From the NCBI GenBank assembly GCA_024500155.1, contig CM044862.1, forward strand, positions 27,679,501 to 27,743,500: a stretch of 64,000 nt of DNA, given 5' to 3'. The translations under genes were made by a program, and so were the position numbers. Below the pieces are notes generated by a model, which was not told the DNA's origin, ran no database searches, and saw only the letters and a program-made list of their open reading frames with translations. Shown one piece after another: positions 44,828 through 56,433 of this stretch (its first letter is position 1; every line of letters begins with the position of its first letter). The DNA comes from Chenopodium formosanum (Eukaryota; Streptophyta; Magnoliopsida; Caryophyllales; Amaranthaceae).

Positions 44828-44990
44828 TTACTTGAGTAGGATACTCAAGAGAGCTACGTTCGGCCTGATTCCTTAGGAAAGGATACGTAGGAAGAACAGA
44901 GCCTGGCGCTAGCCGATGGTATTGACGCCTGGCGCCAGACCTCAATAGCTGGCGCCAAACTGCAATTACTGGTGCCAATTTAGGAATAAA
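44828..44990 (+). other. Post-integrase block and palindrome cluster of A
   Basis: The conserved GAGCTACGTTCGGCCTGATT block (44851-44893) runs straight into A-type words at 44902-44985, including TGACGCCTGGCGCCA at 44933-44947. 44991-45220 is A/T-rich with nothing further. Confidence 0.65.
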
Positions 44991-45220
44991 ATCTGGGCGA
45001 ATTTCGGTGTTTTTCGGAAAATTTTCGACTTCCGTACTTGAAGAATTTCTGGCAAATTAATTCTTTTTTCGATTTTCATTGCTTTAATAAAATAAATTTA
45101 AAGTAACAATTTCATTAATAAAATAAAATTACATTGTTAATGGAATTTAATTATGGCTGAAATAAATGAACTTTAAATAAAAAATTAACAATCTAATAAG
45201 TCTAAAGCTAAGCAATGTTC

Positions 45221-46728
45221 TTAATCTTTCTTTTCCTTTTTAGCTCTTTTCCAATTCTTTTCTGCTTCCTCCTCTTCATCCATTACTTTAGCTAGTAGGC
45301 ATCCTTTAGAGGACTTACATTCAATTTTTGAATAGATTGTCTCCCCTTCAGCTAGCACCCCATGCTTCTTTTCTACTCAAGCCTTTTTGTTCGTGGTGTT
45401 AGCTTTCCTTTTCCCTTTGTCTCTAGTAGTATTCTTCTTCCTAGGCATTGTAGGTGTTTTGAATTCAATTCTTGCACCTAAGCGTTTTTTGGCAGGTGTC
45501 ACCCTGTCACCTAGACGATTCTTCACATCAGTTCTACCCTGATCAATTGAAGATTTCTTCAACAACCACTGCTTTACATCATTAGGTAAAGAAGGGGGAA
45601 CCTTTTGGGTAATCACTTCCCATAAAGGTCTAGCGCTCCAGTAAGCGTCGAATCTATCTACTTCTTGAGATACAGGGTATTCATAGGGAGGACGAAGATC
45701 CCCGGAAGGAATATTTTGAAGTAAGTCGTATTGTCTCTTTACCCTGCAAGGATAATAATATGTTACGCGAGACAAGCTTGGAAGACGGCAAAAAGGTTGC
45801 TTGTTAACACCAACCATCTTTTCTATCTTCCACCATGGGATGACCCACTTGATAGCAAAATCACGTGATTCAAATACTTTCCTCCACCCATGACGCCCAA
45901 TCTTAGGGATGCACTTCTTTCTTCTCACAAAACAATTGGGAGTATATTTTTCGATGACATCCGGAGGGCTAATTAACCCTAGCCTCTCCATTAGCCACAT
46001 CTGTAAAAAATTGCAATGCAAACAAAATTATTATTACAGTACAAAAATATATTTTTTGATTTCTATAATTAAAAATGTTGTTTTTCTACCTGTAATAAAA
46101 TTGGAGAATCGCAAAAAGGTGCTTTTGGGTCCCTTTTCAATTCATATAGACTAATCATGGTCTCTCCAACTATTAATGTCATCGAATTCCTCCCTGATTC
46201 AATTTGTTATAGTACAGTGGTGATAATTGATTGACCCTCATTATTTTTACCACTACTAAGAAAATATTGATTGAGCATGCAAAATAAAAACGCCCTTCTT
46301 CTATATATATGAAAGGATTCAAAAAGAGGTTTATCAAAATAATAGCGTGCGAATTCTTTCAAATTAACTATATTGCCATCTACTATTTTTGATAAATCTC
46401 TATCCTTTAAATTAAAGAAGTGTTCGAAATCCTTATAGTAATATGCATTTACTCTAGGGATTACTACCAGGTCTATTGCAGGGAAGCCTAAGATAGCACC
46501 AAATTCCTCTGGCAAAGGGCTAATCTCATCATACCCTATTCTAAAACAATGCGTATCAATGTTCCAAAATTCTAAAGTGGTGTGTATGAATTGTAGGTCT
46601 AAATCTACCCCTTTGATGCCATAAATTCCCCCCAAGTGAAATAAATCTAATTCTTTTCTTTCTCTAGCATTAAGAGATCGACACCATTCATGAGTGTAAT
46701 GGGTGAAGGTTTTAGTGGCTAAAGACAT
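45221..46728 (-). pseudogene. aORF1 of A: antisense two-exon gene
   Basis: The ATG at 46728 begins MSLATKTFTHYTHEWCRSL. Exon 1 runs to a CAG|GTAGAAA donor near 46091, and exon 2 starts near 46001 after a TTTTTTACAG acceptor. Exon 1 carries FRIGYDEISPLPEEFGAILG, the plant-mobile-domain/DUF7745-like core. Exon 2 has KWVIPWWKIEKMVGVNKQPF and a Lys-rich tail. Lesions: an in-frame TAA near 46207 and a Trp-to-TGA change at 45377-45379; homology continues to the ancestral stop at 45221-45223. A 78-bp spacing separates the ATG from a TATA-like box. The product is unknown; it is transcribed, if at all, opposite to gag-pol. Confidence 0.7.
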
Positions 46729-46805
46729 GATTATTGTTTTTTTTTATAAAGAAGAGAATAATTTTCTTCGCTGGAATTATGAGAAGAATCGGCTGAGCAG
46801 GGGGC

Positions 46806-46975
46806 TATTTATGCACAAATTGCGAAGAATTTTAATCTGAATGAAATACGGAGTCAGCGTCAATTGGCGTCAAAGCCCCGACATTGGCGCCACCCTTCAG
46901 AGCTTGGCGCCACACGCTAAGTGTAGCGCCTGGCGCCACACGCCATAGTGTGGCGCCAGCTGGCGCCAAGTCACC
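46806..46975 (-). promoter_or_regulatory. aORF1 promoter region of A
   Basis: On the minus strand, A-type palindromes (46860-46975, for example TAGCGCCTGGCGCCA at 46924-46938 in plus orientation) lie about 50 bp upstream of CATAAATA (46813-46806). The ATG follows at 46728. The layout copies that of the LTR promoter. Confidence 0.62.
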
Positions 46976-47415
46976 ATGGCAGCCGCGCGTGCTCAGTTTG
47001 CGTTTTTAATATTAAACTTGAGTCAGTTAATGACTTTATGGCCCCGTTTAATTTTCCTAAATATCTTTTCTATCTTTTTTTCTTAATTAATTAAATATCG
47101 CAATTATTTTTAATTTATTTTATTTCCTTTTTTTGGATTTTATTTTAATTTTCAAAAAACCAGCATTTTTCTGTTTTCTTTTATTTTTTCTTTTTGGGGG
47201 AGAGAGTCGGATAATATCCTCCATCAATAATAAATATGACGGAATTTTTGCGCAAAATTGTTATCACACTTCTTTTGCACACACTAACATACACTACCAT
47301 AATAATCAACATTCAAATGAATTTACGATAACATAAAAATACAAATGTATTTAAATAATGAGTCAAAGGCAATGTTTTATAAAAAGTCAAAATAAAATAC
47401 ATATACAAAAACAGA
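46976..47415. other. Spacer between aORF1 promoter and aORF2 stop, with conserved block
   Basis: T-rich spacer. 47160-47245 holds the block with CTTTTTGGGGGAGAGAGTCG and CCTCCA, conserved in all elements. No gene. Confidence 0.55.
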
Positions 47416-49767
47416 CTACGGCACCGGAGGACGTAGGCCCATCATGCCATAAAACTGCGCCGTACGAGGAGTCACCTCTCCACCAGCTCCAGCCTCAGCA
47501 CCAGCTCCAATCTCCGTAGGAGGAGGAAGACTCAAGACAGGACCGCTCCAGCCAAGATCAACCTGAGGCTGAGACCGCGGAGGCTGCTGCGATGACGAGC
47601 CAACCTCGTACATCCCACCACCTCTGAAAGCCGAGGTAGCCTCTCCTACCGGTGCAGCAGGAGCACCCTCAGAAGAAGATCCCGAGCCCTCAGCAACGTC
47701 AGCTCGAGCATCCTCGGAGCGACCGCCTCTACCCCCTGACGAAGGACGACGACGTCTCGAGCTAGACCTCGCCGGATCTCTCCGCCCCTCAGGTCCCGTA
47801 CGGGTGTGAGAAGCGATAGGCTGGCCCTGCAAAAAAAGAATTAAATCAAAAACAAGATAAAAAAGAAGCCATAATGCAGAAATAATAAGTGAAGAAAAGT
47901 TACCTCTCGGACAACGTCGTCCCGACGACAGGTGGCCGCGTTCCTCATCCGGACGAGCTGGCTCCGGAAGGCATCTATGCATCGTGTCATAGCCGAAACC
48001 ACCTCGCGTGAGAACTGTTAGAAAAATAAGTCAGTGAAAATACATGATAAATGAACACAAAATTCTAAATTAAAACTAGGCTTACACTAGTCTGGTGGCG
48101 AGGAATCGACCGCTCCACGAAGCGCTCGCCCTCGGGAGCCGGAGAAATCATCTCCTCGATCGGCCCGTATATCCCCTGGTAGTGAATGGACATACGGGGC
48201 GACACAAATTCAGCAGGACCATCCTGATAAAACATAAAAAATCAGTAAGGTATTACTTAGGGGCTACTTAGTGAAAAATAAAAAGCTAAGAATCTTACCC
48301 TCACATCCTCAGCCGGTACAGGGGCTGGAGCTAATAAAGGCAGTAGCTCCTCAGCGTAACACCGTCCAAGGATCACATGGGACCGCCAGAGGGAACCAGC
48401 TCCCTCGGCCATGCTCGACAACTGTCCCTCGTCGAACATGTGACATGGCGGAGGAGCAGGAACGACGAAGACATCGGAAGAGTGCTGTCTAGCGACTCTC
48501 TCTCCTAAATACACAACCGCTCCGTAGGTCCCCAGAAACTAGCGACGCTCAGCAGAGTACTGTGCGGCTAATCCAGGGACTGTCCATTCGCCCCACGGTC
48601 GGTATACCACCTCAGGTCCCTATAAAAAAGCACCAATCAGGCAAAAATATATCTAAAACACCGCGGAAGAGCAAGATAAACAGTAAAAGTCGTACCGAGA
48701 TAATCCGGCTCCGGACACGTGCAGTAGACATGTCCACATGGTGGCCGCCCTAAGAGACGCTCACCGGTTATCCCCTCGGCGATGGTCTCGCTGGCGCAAC
48801 GGAAGGAAAGTACTCGTAGAACCAGATCTACAAAAAGTTAAAAGCGTGAGTAAATGCTAACTAACATGTAGAGCTAAACTTTATAGGGAATAATGTTTAC
48901 CTCTACGACCTTCCAGAAAGCAGACAAAGCGACGTTCGTCCTAAAGGACCGGTGAAGACACGAGTCCCTCAGCGCACGAATGAAATCAGCGTAGGCCAAG
49001 CTGGCCCAGTCATAAGTCCCGATCCGCTGGAGATCACGGACAACAGGGAGATAGTAAAGCAATGCCCTACTACCCTTGTAAGGGGAGAATGTCCCTGACA
49101 ACAACATCAGCACAAATATGCGCACCCGATGCTCTCGGGTGGTCGCATCATCATTTTGAGCCGCTGCCAGCGTCGAGCGGCGAATCCCTCTAGCACTGAA
49201 CTGAGTCGTCTTGACCTCAGCTCGGTCCTGAATAGCAATCGGCCCCAACAACTCCTCGACCTCTGAAGAAAAGACGTCGATTCTACCGTCGAACGGCAGC
49301 GGCACAGAAGTGAACTCCAGTCCTGTGATGAGACTAAAGTCTGTAGGGGTGACCATCATCTCGCCCCAGGGAAAATGGAAGGTGTTGGTGGTGTCCCAGA
49401 AGAACTCCACCAAAGCGCGCACTACATGATGACCCCCGCTGGAGGCGACCATAGCCTCGGAGGTCTCGAACAGAGTAACTAGCCCGCAGGACTCCCATAG
49501 GAGTCTCGTCTCAAGGTCCCTGGCGATGTGCATCCTATACAAATCGCCTACACCGTCACAACCAGAGCCGTGATGCCGTGTCCTCCCAGGCTCGGTTCCC
49601 CGTCTCACCCTCTCAGAAATGTGGTGGACAGGGGCAAAGAACAAAGTCTACTCGTCCCACTCCGGGAGCCGACCAAGCGAAGTGGACGGTGTGGCATTAA
49701 CCTCCACGGGCTCATGCTCCCGTCTAGTGTTCCGGGACCGTGAACCTGAGCCTCGTTGTCTAGCCAT
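47416..49767 (-). pseudogene. aORF2 of A: plant-mobile-domain-like antisense gene
   Basis: The ATG at 49767 opens an Arg/Ser-rich N-terminus (MARQRGSGSRSR). Codon 40 is TAG (49650-49648), where M1 has Arg; the frame then stays open through exon 1 to 48901. The core RALVEFFWDTTNTFHFPWGE precedes MMVTPTDFSLITGLEFTS. Intron 1 is 48900-48828 (73 bp), and later exons follow with splice sites matching M1. The last exon (start near 47827 after a TTTTTTTGCAG acceptor) is basic, then Pro/Gly-rich, ending at 47416. It is the best-preserved aORF2 here. A damaged relative of PMD proteins is the most I can say. Confidence 0.7.
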
Positions 49768-49793
49768 GCTACATTGTGCAGAATCATCATAAA

Positions 49794-49832
49794 TTAAGGT
49801 TCTATAGTATCTAAGGTTTCGTCTAGCCGCAT
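49794..49832 (-). promoter_or_regulatory. Upstream mini-ORF of aORF2 (A), extended form
   Basis: The MRLD... frame starts at the conserved ATG but runs 12 codons (MRLDETLDTIEP) because one inserted base removes the TAG. The flanking arms ATAGTATC and GATACTAT are intact. The aORF2 ATG lies 27 bp beyond its stop. Confidence 0.55.
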
Positions 49833-51489
49833 GATACTATGTTCGCAAAAAAAACAGAGTACGTAGTACTAAAATAGAGCAAAAATTCAAATTGAGCATG
49901 ATAGTATTTTTTCAAGCAATCAAAAAATTTATTGCAACACTATAGTGATTATTGTGACAAATTGAACAAGAATTGCTAGCAAAAATATCAAGAACAAACC
50001 ACATTGTTCTTCACGGCCTTAAGAGGTCCAACAATGGCAGATTGCTCATTTCTTCACCAAATTGAGTCAAACAAGTCTCAAATTACTCCGAAGGCAATAT
50101 ATAAACATAAACAAGCAATTTCATGGCATAAAACTTGATAAACCAAGCAAATTGAGCATCATAGAATTCGGATTTTTATAAAATTTGTGAATAAACATGC
50201 CAAGAATTCATAAAAACCGGTGTGAGTTTGAGGAAAACTTACATAGATCGGGAAAATAGATGAGAAGAGCTTTTATTTGCAACAAATTTGAGCGAATTTG
50301 GTTGAGAAACGAGCAAGCAATGAGCAATTGAAGCTTTCGGTTTCCTCGAGCAGCTTTCGCGACGAACAAAGCCAAGAAATGAACCAAAAACGGGAATTTA
50401 AAGAGAATCTCGTGCTGGCGCCAGTCCCTAGGCATTCGCGTCACCATCTGGGCTTGGCGCCTGGCGCCAACATCAGCGCCTGGCGTTAATGCTAATAGGT
50501 CGGCGCTGATGGTTTTTCAGCGACAACAAATCACCCAGCCACTTTTTGGGATTGTGCTAGCCTTCTGCAACATATTTTTGGGTTCCTTGGTACGCTAGTT
50601 AGCCCCTCTAAGCAATTTGACATGATTAAGTAATCGACTTGATTACATGAAGTGATCGACCTGATAAGAGATCGTCTCACTTAGCTTATAGCGCCTATGC
50701 ATTGGCTCATTAGCAAAAGGCACCGACATATAGGTTTAAGAGCAAAAGGCACCGACATATAGGTTCAAGAGCAAAGGGGACCGACATACAGGTTCAAAGC
50801 AAAAGAGCGCCGACGTACAGGCATAGCGGAGGCAAAGGTCAGGCGAACTTTTAAAGATCGACAGGCGTGGATCTTCGGTAATTTCCTTTGGAAGATTATC
50901 GTATAAATGCAACTGAAGATTATTTCAAGAGAAATAATCTTCGATAGTATTCCCTTGGACGTGGAATATTATCAACGCCGATGTGGATTATTTCAAGAGA
51001 AATAATCTTCGATAGTATTCCCTTGGACGTGGAATATTATCAATGCAGATGAGGGTTGTTTCAAGAGAAATAATCTTCGATAGTATTCCCTTGGACGCGG
51101 AATATTATCAATGCGGATGAGGATTATTTCAAGAGAAATAGTCTTCGATGATATTCCCTTGGACGTGGAATATTATCATTGCGGAGAGGATAGTTTCAGG
51201 CGAAGCAATCTTCTAATTTTGAAGCAGTTACAGGCGTAGCAGTTTTCAAGCGGGATAGCATTCTCTAGCTTGCAGGAGGTCATCAAGATAATCGGTTACT
51301 TTCAGAGACGTGTGATCGACGGTGCAAGATACGCGTTTCTTAACTCTTTTATCTGTTTAACTAACGCTAGTTTTGCAGGTATCGGCGTTACAAGATTGAT
51401 TTAGGATCGCAGAACGTTCTGAATCATTCTCCGTCCCTATCGTTACTTTGACTTTCGTTTTCGAAACTTACGTTTCTCCAAACTCAGTT
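49833..51489 (+). other. A 3' UTR
   Basis: No gene on the sense strand. On the antisense strand it is the aORF2 upstream region. A-type palindromes at 50410-50515 include the perfect TGGCGCCTGGCGCCA (50455-50469). Short direct repeats of a unit with GGCACCGACATATAGGTT lie at 50715-50825. The PPT-proximal part is conserved with M2 and P1. Confidence 0.65.
50921..51190 (+). repeat. 68-bp tandem repeat, four copies
   Basis: Units start near 50921, 50989, 57 and 125 after 51000. Each contains TTTCAAGAGAAATAATCTTC, then GATAGTATTCC, a 9-nt loop and GGAATATTATC. It is homologous to P1 1791-1960. Confidence 0.88.
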
Positions 51490-51503
51490 AAAGTGGGGGC
51501 TTC
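51490..51503 (+). other. Polypurine tract of A
   Basis: AAAGTGGGGGCTTC abuts the 3' LTR. Confidence 0.9.
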
Positions 51504-53453
51504 TGTAGACACCCATTTGTGTCTCCCCAAAACCAAACCCAGTGATGAGTACCTTTCGCGTCGAATCATAATCGAATGAAACGAAAGTGTGGAAGGTCTA
51601 GTGTTGCGGAAAGTTTTTATTTCTTTTCTCCTCTCTCTGTTTTTGAAAACTTTATTTTAAGGAAACAGCCAATCCAGTTTGGTTGGTCCATGATATGGGT
51701 CCAATAGTAGTATAGTTGGATGGGGCTTGCAAAGACCTTTCCAACGATATATTATAAGCCCAATTTTGATGAATATTGAGGAAGTTATGGCCAATTTACT
51801 AAACTGGGCCCGGTTTGAGCTTTATGTACGGCCCAATGATCTAGGGGAGGGCCTAATATGATTTATCATTCCTAATGCAATTAGAAATGGTTTTAGTCTT
51901 CTAGAATCTTCTAGAAGGTCTTTTCATTCCTAATTCAATTAGCATTGATAAGTTGACTTTGTTGACTTTTCAGAGTTTTAATCAAGATCAAATAGCATTT
52001 TCGAAGAAATTATATTATTTTTTCTTCCTGTACGGTAAACTTATCAGATTTTCGAAAAACGCGTTAAAATTCAGTTTGGCGTCCAACCCCAGGCCTTGGC
52101 GCCTGGAACCAGGATTGGTGCCAGGCGCTAGCCACAGGTGCCTGGCGCCAGCTAGCCAGGGTTGGCGCCAATCCTGTTTTGCGATCGTCAGACTCTGTTT
52201 TGTTAAATTATCTTTTTTGGCTGATTTTCTCTATAAATATCGTATCAAAAACTTTGTTTTCATTCATCTACAATTCATTCATCAACAATTTATTCATCTA
52301 CGATCATCATCTTTCATTCACGAATTCTAATCAACGATTAGTTTTAATTAGCTTTCATTAATTCTTTAGCATTCTTTAATTTCTTCAATTCGTTCTTACT
52401 TTTTCATACAAAATTCCGCATTCACAGGATCTAGAAACACCTAGCCATATTCGAAGTTGCCTTCGCCCTAGACATGAAAGGTTTTAATTTCTGAGGGTTT
52501 GGTCCCAAATCTCTCTTTCAATTATTTAATTTAATTGCTTTGTTTATTATTTTCCTTGAAGTTACTAACGCGTGTATTTTGTTATTAGAAAGAGGTACGA
52601 GGGATCAAAGTAAGTACTTTAATTGATTTATTGATTTATGATGTAGACATCATGTTTATATTGTTATTATGATGTTCCTAGTATCATGTCTAGGTTAATT
52701 TTAATATTAAATATGGTTTTTATGATGCTTCTTGTGTTCTTTCTAATATTAATTCATGTTAGTATCAAGTTAGGGCTAAAGGTTTGATTTTTATTGCTTA
52801 GTGACGTGCTAGGGTTTGTTATTAATCTTGTTAGTATCATGCTTAGGATCTTACTTTTATTATGCTTTAATGTTAACATGAACATGATAATTATTATAAT
52901 TGTTATTATTGATTATTATTATTGTTGCTTGATATTTATTTTTTATTGCTTAATCACCTTTTATGCATGTTAAAGGGAATTTGGTACTTGTAATCACGCT
53001 TAATAAAATAATTAGTAATCTTGTTTAGAATTAATTGTGATTATATTTCAAATGATCGCCAATAATAGATTTATTTGTGCATTAAATTCAACCAACATAG
53101 ATAAACAGGTTTAGGGTTAATCCTATAGATTGCATGTTAGTCAGAAAGCGCACATAAATACGAGCAGAATAAAGTAGAGGCCTATTATTAGGGAAGATTC
53201 AATCACTTTTAGGTCGGATTTGTACCATCATCCCCGAACCCTTATTTGGTTCATGACCTTATGGAGTTGACGATCTCTTGGATCGTTAAGGGGTGTAACC
53301 TTCATCCTATGAACGGTTTACAAGTTCCTTTAAAACTTGTTGGCGACTCTTTTGCTCTATTTTCTTCCCTTTTGGACGACACCGTACTTTAGTGTATGAT
53401 CACAGTGGGGTTCAAGCTAGTGGGATTTTAAAGGCTTGAAATTATTCCCTACA
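51504..53453 (+). repeat. 3' LTR of A
   Basis: 1950 bp, TGTAGACACC...CCCTACA, paired with 34316-36266. Palindromes at 52075-52175 include TGGTGCCAGGCGCTA (52116-52130). TATA box at 52232-52239. Confidence 0.93.
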
Positions 53454-54236
53454 GGTAGGCTAGTGTTTAGGCTAAAGCATAGAAGAGAGAAAAATAAACC
53501 GGAGGGTTAATTCCTGCCCGGTACATTAAAAATGAGGGGGTATTTATAGGGAAAATGTGCTGAGGGAGCACACGGAACTCTAAAATGAAAAAACCCTAAA
53601 AAAAGTATCCCATGACACGACAAACTGTACCGTGATACGGGACGTCCCATCGTCAGACGGGAAACATTCCCGTGACACGGTGCAATTTTGGTGTGATGCG
53701 GGAAATTTTCAGAATACGGGAAAGAAAACGCGTTAAGGGTTTACGCAAAAAAGACACGGAATATCCCGTGTCACGGCAGACTTCCCGTGTAACAGGAAAT
53801 CCCACAGTCAGACGGGAAGGATTTCCGTGACACGGTGGCTGTCTACCGTGGCGCGGGAATTCCCAGCCCACTTTTTCGTCTAAATACATTTTTAACCCTA
53901 ATTTCATTCGGCATTTTAAGTGCCGATTGATAATTTCGAGCCTTTTCTGACTTATTATTATTTGGGCTAAAATAAGAAAATAATTAAATAAACAAAAGGT
54001 TTGGACCAAAAATAAAAGGGTTTGGGCTAAAATTAAATAATAAGTTTGGGTTGAAATAAAAACTATGCTTTTACCAAACATCAAGACTAGTCCATGGACT
54101 GTTCAAAAATATGAATTTAATTAAATACGATTTTTGAAGCACTCTCGGGATTAAATACCGAACCCGACCAATAGTGGCGGTGAAAGGTTGTTCATCATCG
54201 GGTTTGGTTTTGGGGAGACATTTTTAGGTGTCTACT
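53454..54236 (-). repeat. B2 3' LTR, upstream part
   Basis: The start of the B LTR in reverse: TAGACACC with the first base mutated from T to A at 54236. It holds B-type words at 53610-53850 and, at 53541-53548, the reverse of a TATAAATA box. Confidence 0.87.
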
Positions 54237-54250
54237 GAAGCCCCCACTTT
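54237..54250 (-). other. Polypurine tract of B2
   Basis: GAAGCCCCCACTTT on the plus strand, directly before the LTR in element sense. Confidence 0.88.
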
Positions 54251-54429
54251 GACTGAGTTTGTAGAAACATCAGTTTCGAAAACGATAGTCAAAGTAGCCG
54301 ATAGGGACGGAGAATGGTTTAAGATGTTCTGCGATCCTAAATCATTCTGTATACGCCGATACCTACAGAAAAATGTTTGTTCTACAGATAAAAGGGTAAA
54401 AGGATAGAATACGTATCTGGCACCAGTGT

Positions 54430-54890
54430 ATCGGTGACAAACGAATTTGGCAGCTTCCTATGCTTGAAGGAATCCACCGAGTGACATTTGTTGAAACGCT
54501 TTCCATGCTTGAGGAAAGTCGGCTGAAGAGCTAGGTTGCTTTCTAAACTTGAAGAAACCTACCGGATAATACTTTCCATGCTTGAGGAAAGTCGACGAAT
54601 AAATTTGGTGTCATTCTATGCTTGAAGAAGTCCACCGATAATGCCTTCCATGCTTGAGGAAAGTCGACAAAGGAATTTGGCGGTTTTCTATACTTGAAGA
54701 AAAATCCACCGATAACGCTTTCCATGCCTGAGGAAAGCCGACTTGGCGGTTTTCTATACTTGAAGAAAAATCCACCGATAATGCTTTCCATGCTTGAGGA
54801 AAGCCGACTTGGCGGTTTTCTATACTTGAAGAAAAATCCACCGATAACACTTTCCATGCTTGAGGAAAGCCGACGACTACTGTATCACTG
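54430..54890 (-). repeat. 66-bp tandem repeat in B2 3' UTR, about six copies
   Basis: The unit alternates TTTCTATACTTGAAGAAAAA and CCATGCTTGAGGAAAGCCGA modules. The last three copies are nearly identical at 66-bp spacing; older copies towards 54430 diverge. Unrelated to the A-type 68-bp unit. Peptide repeats encoded here are artefacts. Confidence 0.87.
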
Positions 54891-56140
54891 AAATTTGCAA
54901 GTATATAATGGTTCGATTATCCCCGAACGTGGGCCGCAGATGATTCACACCTTTAAATCGATTATCCGACCATATTGGGTGTTTAAAATGCCGAAAAATA
55001 GACTTTGATGCTTGCTAGGGGTAAAATGGTAATTTCAGTCCCCTTTAAGTATCAGTTAGAATTTTCCGCCTAATTCCAGCGAAAAATCGTGCAACCTTAG
55101 TCAAAACGTCAGGAATATTCGCAAATAACTGTACAGAGCCACCGTGTCACAAAAAATATTCCCGTGACACGGCACGGGTCCTCGTCACGCGGAGCTGTTT
55201 CTCGTGACGCGGCAAGGGGGTCCCGTGGCGCGGGAATTTGTTGGCTGAAAAATCGATCAACTGGCATCTTTGACCAGTCAAAGCTTGTGCACCGCACAAT
55301 ATATGACCGTTACGTGGGAACGGGGTCCGTGGCACAGGATTTTTTGGTTTTAAATATCAAACATTTTTCTCATTTTGCTCATCCCCTATTCCTCTTTCTT
55401 GTCCGATTTTCACCCAAAGAAATTTTTTTTTTCGGTTTGCCGTGTCTCGGCGGCTTCTCACCGGCGCTCGGAGCTCGTTCCCGTCAGCCGGCATACATCA
55501 CTGTGTCACGGCGGTTCTGCTTCCCTTTTTTTTATTCTCGCTGCAACTCACTGCTAATCACTGCTGCTTATCGTGCTGCTGTTTCCTGAAGCTGCTGCTG
55601 GTGTCGTCGGAGATCCGTCGCTTCTGAGGCTCACCGTGACACGGAACACACTCACCGTGTCACGGCATTGACTGACCGTGTCGTGGTGGTCTGCTGGGTT
55701 GCCAGAGTTTTTTTGAGCTTTTGTTGCTCGATTTTTCACCAAATTCACTCCAAATCTTTGTAAGTTCCTCTTAATTTTTATCTCGAATTTTCTTCAAATG
55801 AGTAATTTCATGAAAAACCCTTAAAAATTAATTTAGGGATTTTTGATTTTGAGGTTTTATGTTGAAATTCTTGCCATGATTTTACTTGTATATGTATGTA
55901 TGTGTGTTTGTGAGAAATTTGAGACAAAAATTGCATGATTTGATGGAGAATTGAGCAAATCACCATTTTTGGGTACTACTTTTTGTGAAATGATGTTCAT
56001 GTTACTTCTTTGAACTTGAAATGGTGAAAAAATGGTGGTAGATCTTGTAAAATATTTCATGATATGTTGATTCATTGTTTTTATGCAATTCCGAAACATA
56101 TTTCATGTATGTACTATATCGTCATGGAGAACATAGTATC
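54891..56140 (+). promoter_or_regulatory. Upstream region of B2 aORF2 with B-type palindromes
   Basis: It contains one reverse remnant of the B1 32-bp repeat (54915-54945). B-type words lie at 55140-55230 and 55440-55695, for example CACCGTGACACGG starting at 55632. The rest is A/T-rich 5' UTR-like sequence. The frames here read through the palindromes and are not conserved. Confidence 0.6.
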
Positions 56141-56161
56141 ATGCGGCTAGGAGAACTATAG
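56141..56161 (+). promoter_or_regulatory. Conserved upstream mini-ORF of aORF2 (B2)
   Basis: ATG CGG CTA GGA GAA CTA TAG encodes MRLGEL. Only the preceding ATAGTATC arm is intact. It is retained although B2 is diverged from A and M in most noncoding DNA. Confidence 0.6.
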
Positions 56162-56269
56162 TATTAGTTTATCATGGAGAAACTAAATACTATAAATACT
56201 TCCATAATTTTGGCAATTTTTAGCCTTGAGGTAAAAATTTAGCGTATAATGCAATAAACAACTAAATAA

Positions 56270-56412
56270 CTTAGGAAATGATGCTAAGCATTTAGATTTT
56301 TTTATTAAAACGCAACTCGAATTAAATGTCTTAGGAAATGATGCTAAGCATTTAGATTTTTTATTAAAATGCAACTCGAATTAAATGTCTTAGGAAATGA
56401 TGCTAAGCATTA
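56270..56412 (+). repeat. 60-bp direct repeat, three copies
   Basis: CTTAGGAAATGATGCTAAGC begins units at 56270, 56330 and 56389, in the 5' UTR of aORF2. TGCTTAGC/GCTAAGCA arms could pair. Confidence 0.8.
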
Positions 56413-56433
56413 GATCTTTATTTATATAATAGC

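Larger units (their letters stand above)
34316..53453 (+). mobile_element. A: full-length 19.1-kb Tat/Ogre-like element
   Basis: Two LTRs of 1951 and 1950 bp, tRNA-Arg PBS, gag, protease, RT, dual RNase H, integrase, both antisense genes, tandem-repeat 3' UTR and PPT. It lies inside the B2 LTR. Flanks CATAG (34311-34315) and GGTAG (53454-53458) share only three of five bases, so the duplication is imperfect. Coding parts have two frameshifts and one stop in gag-pol, plus stops in both antisense genes, so it is not autonomous now. It is the youngest large insertion in the nest. Seven clusters of the A palindrome are spread along it. Confidence 0.92.

Noticed and set aside
54543..54857. Repeat protein on the minus strand
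   Set aside because: It follows the 66-bp tandem repeat of the B2 3' UTR; no other support.
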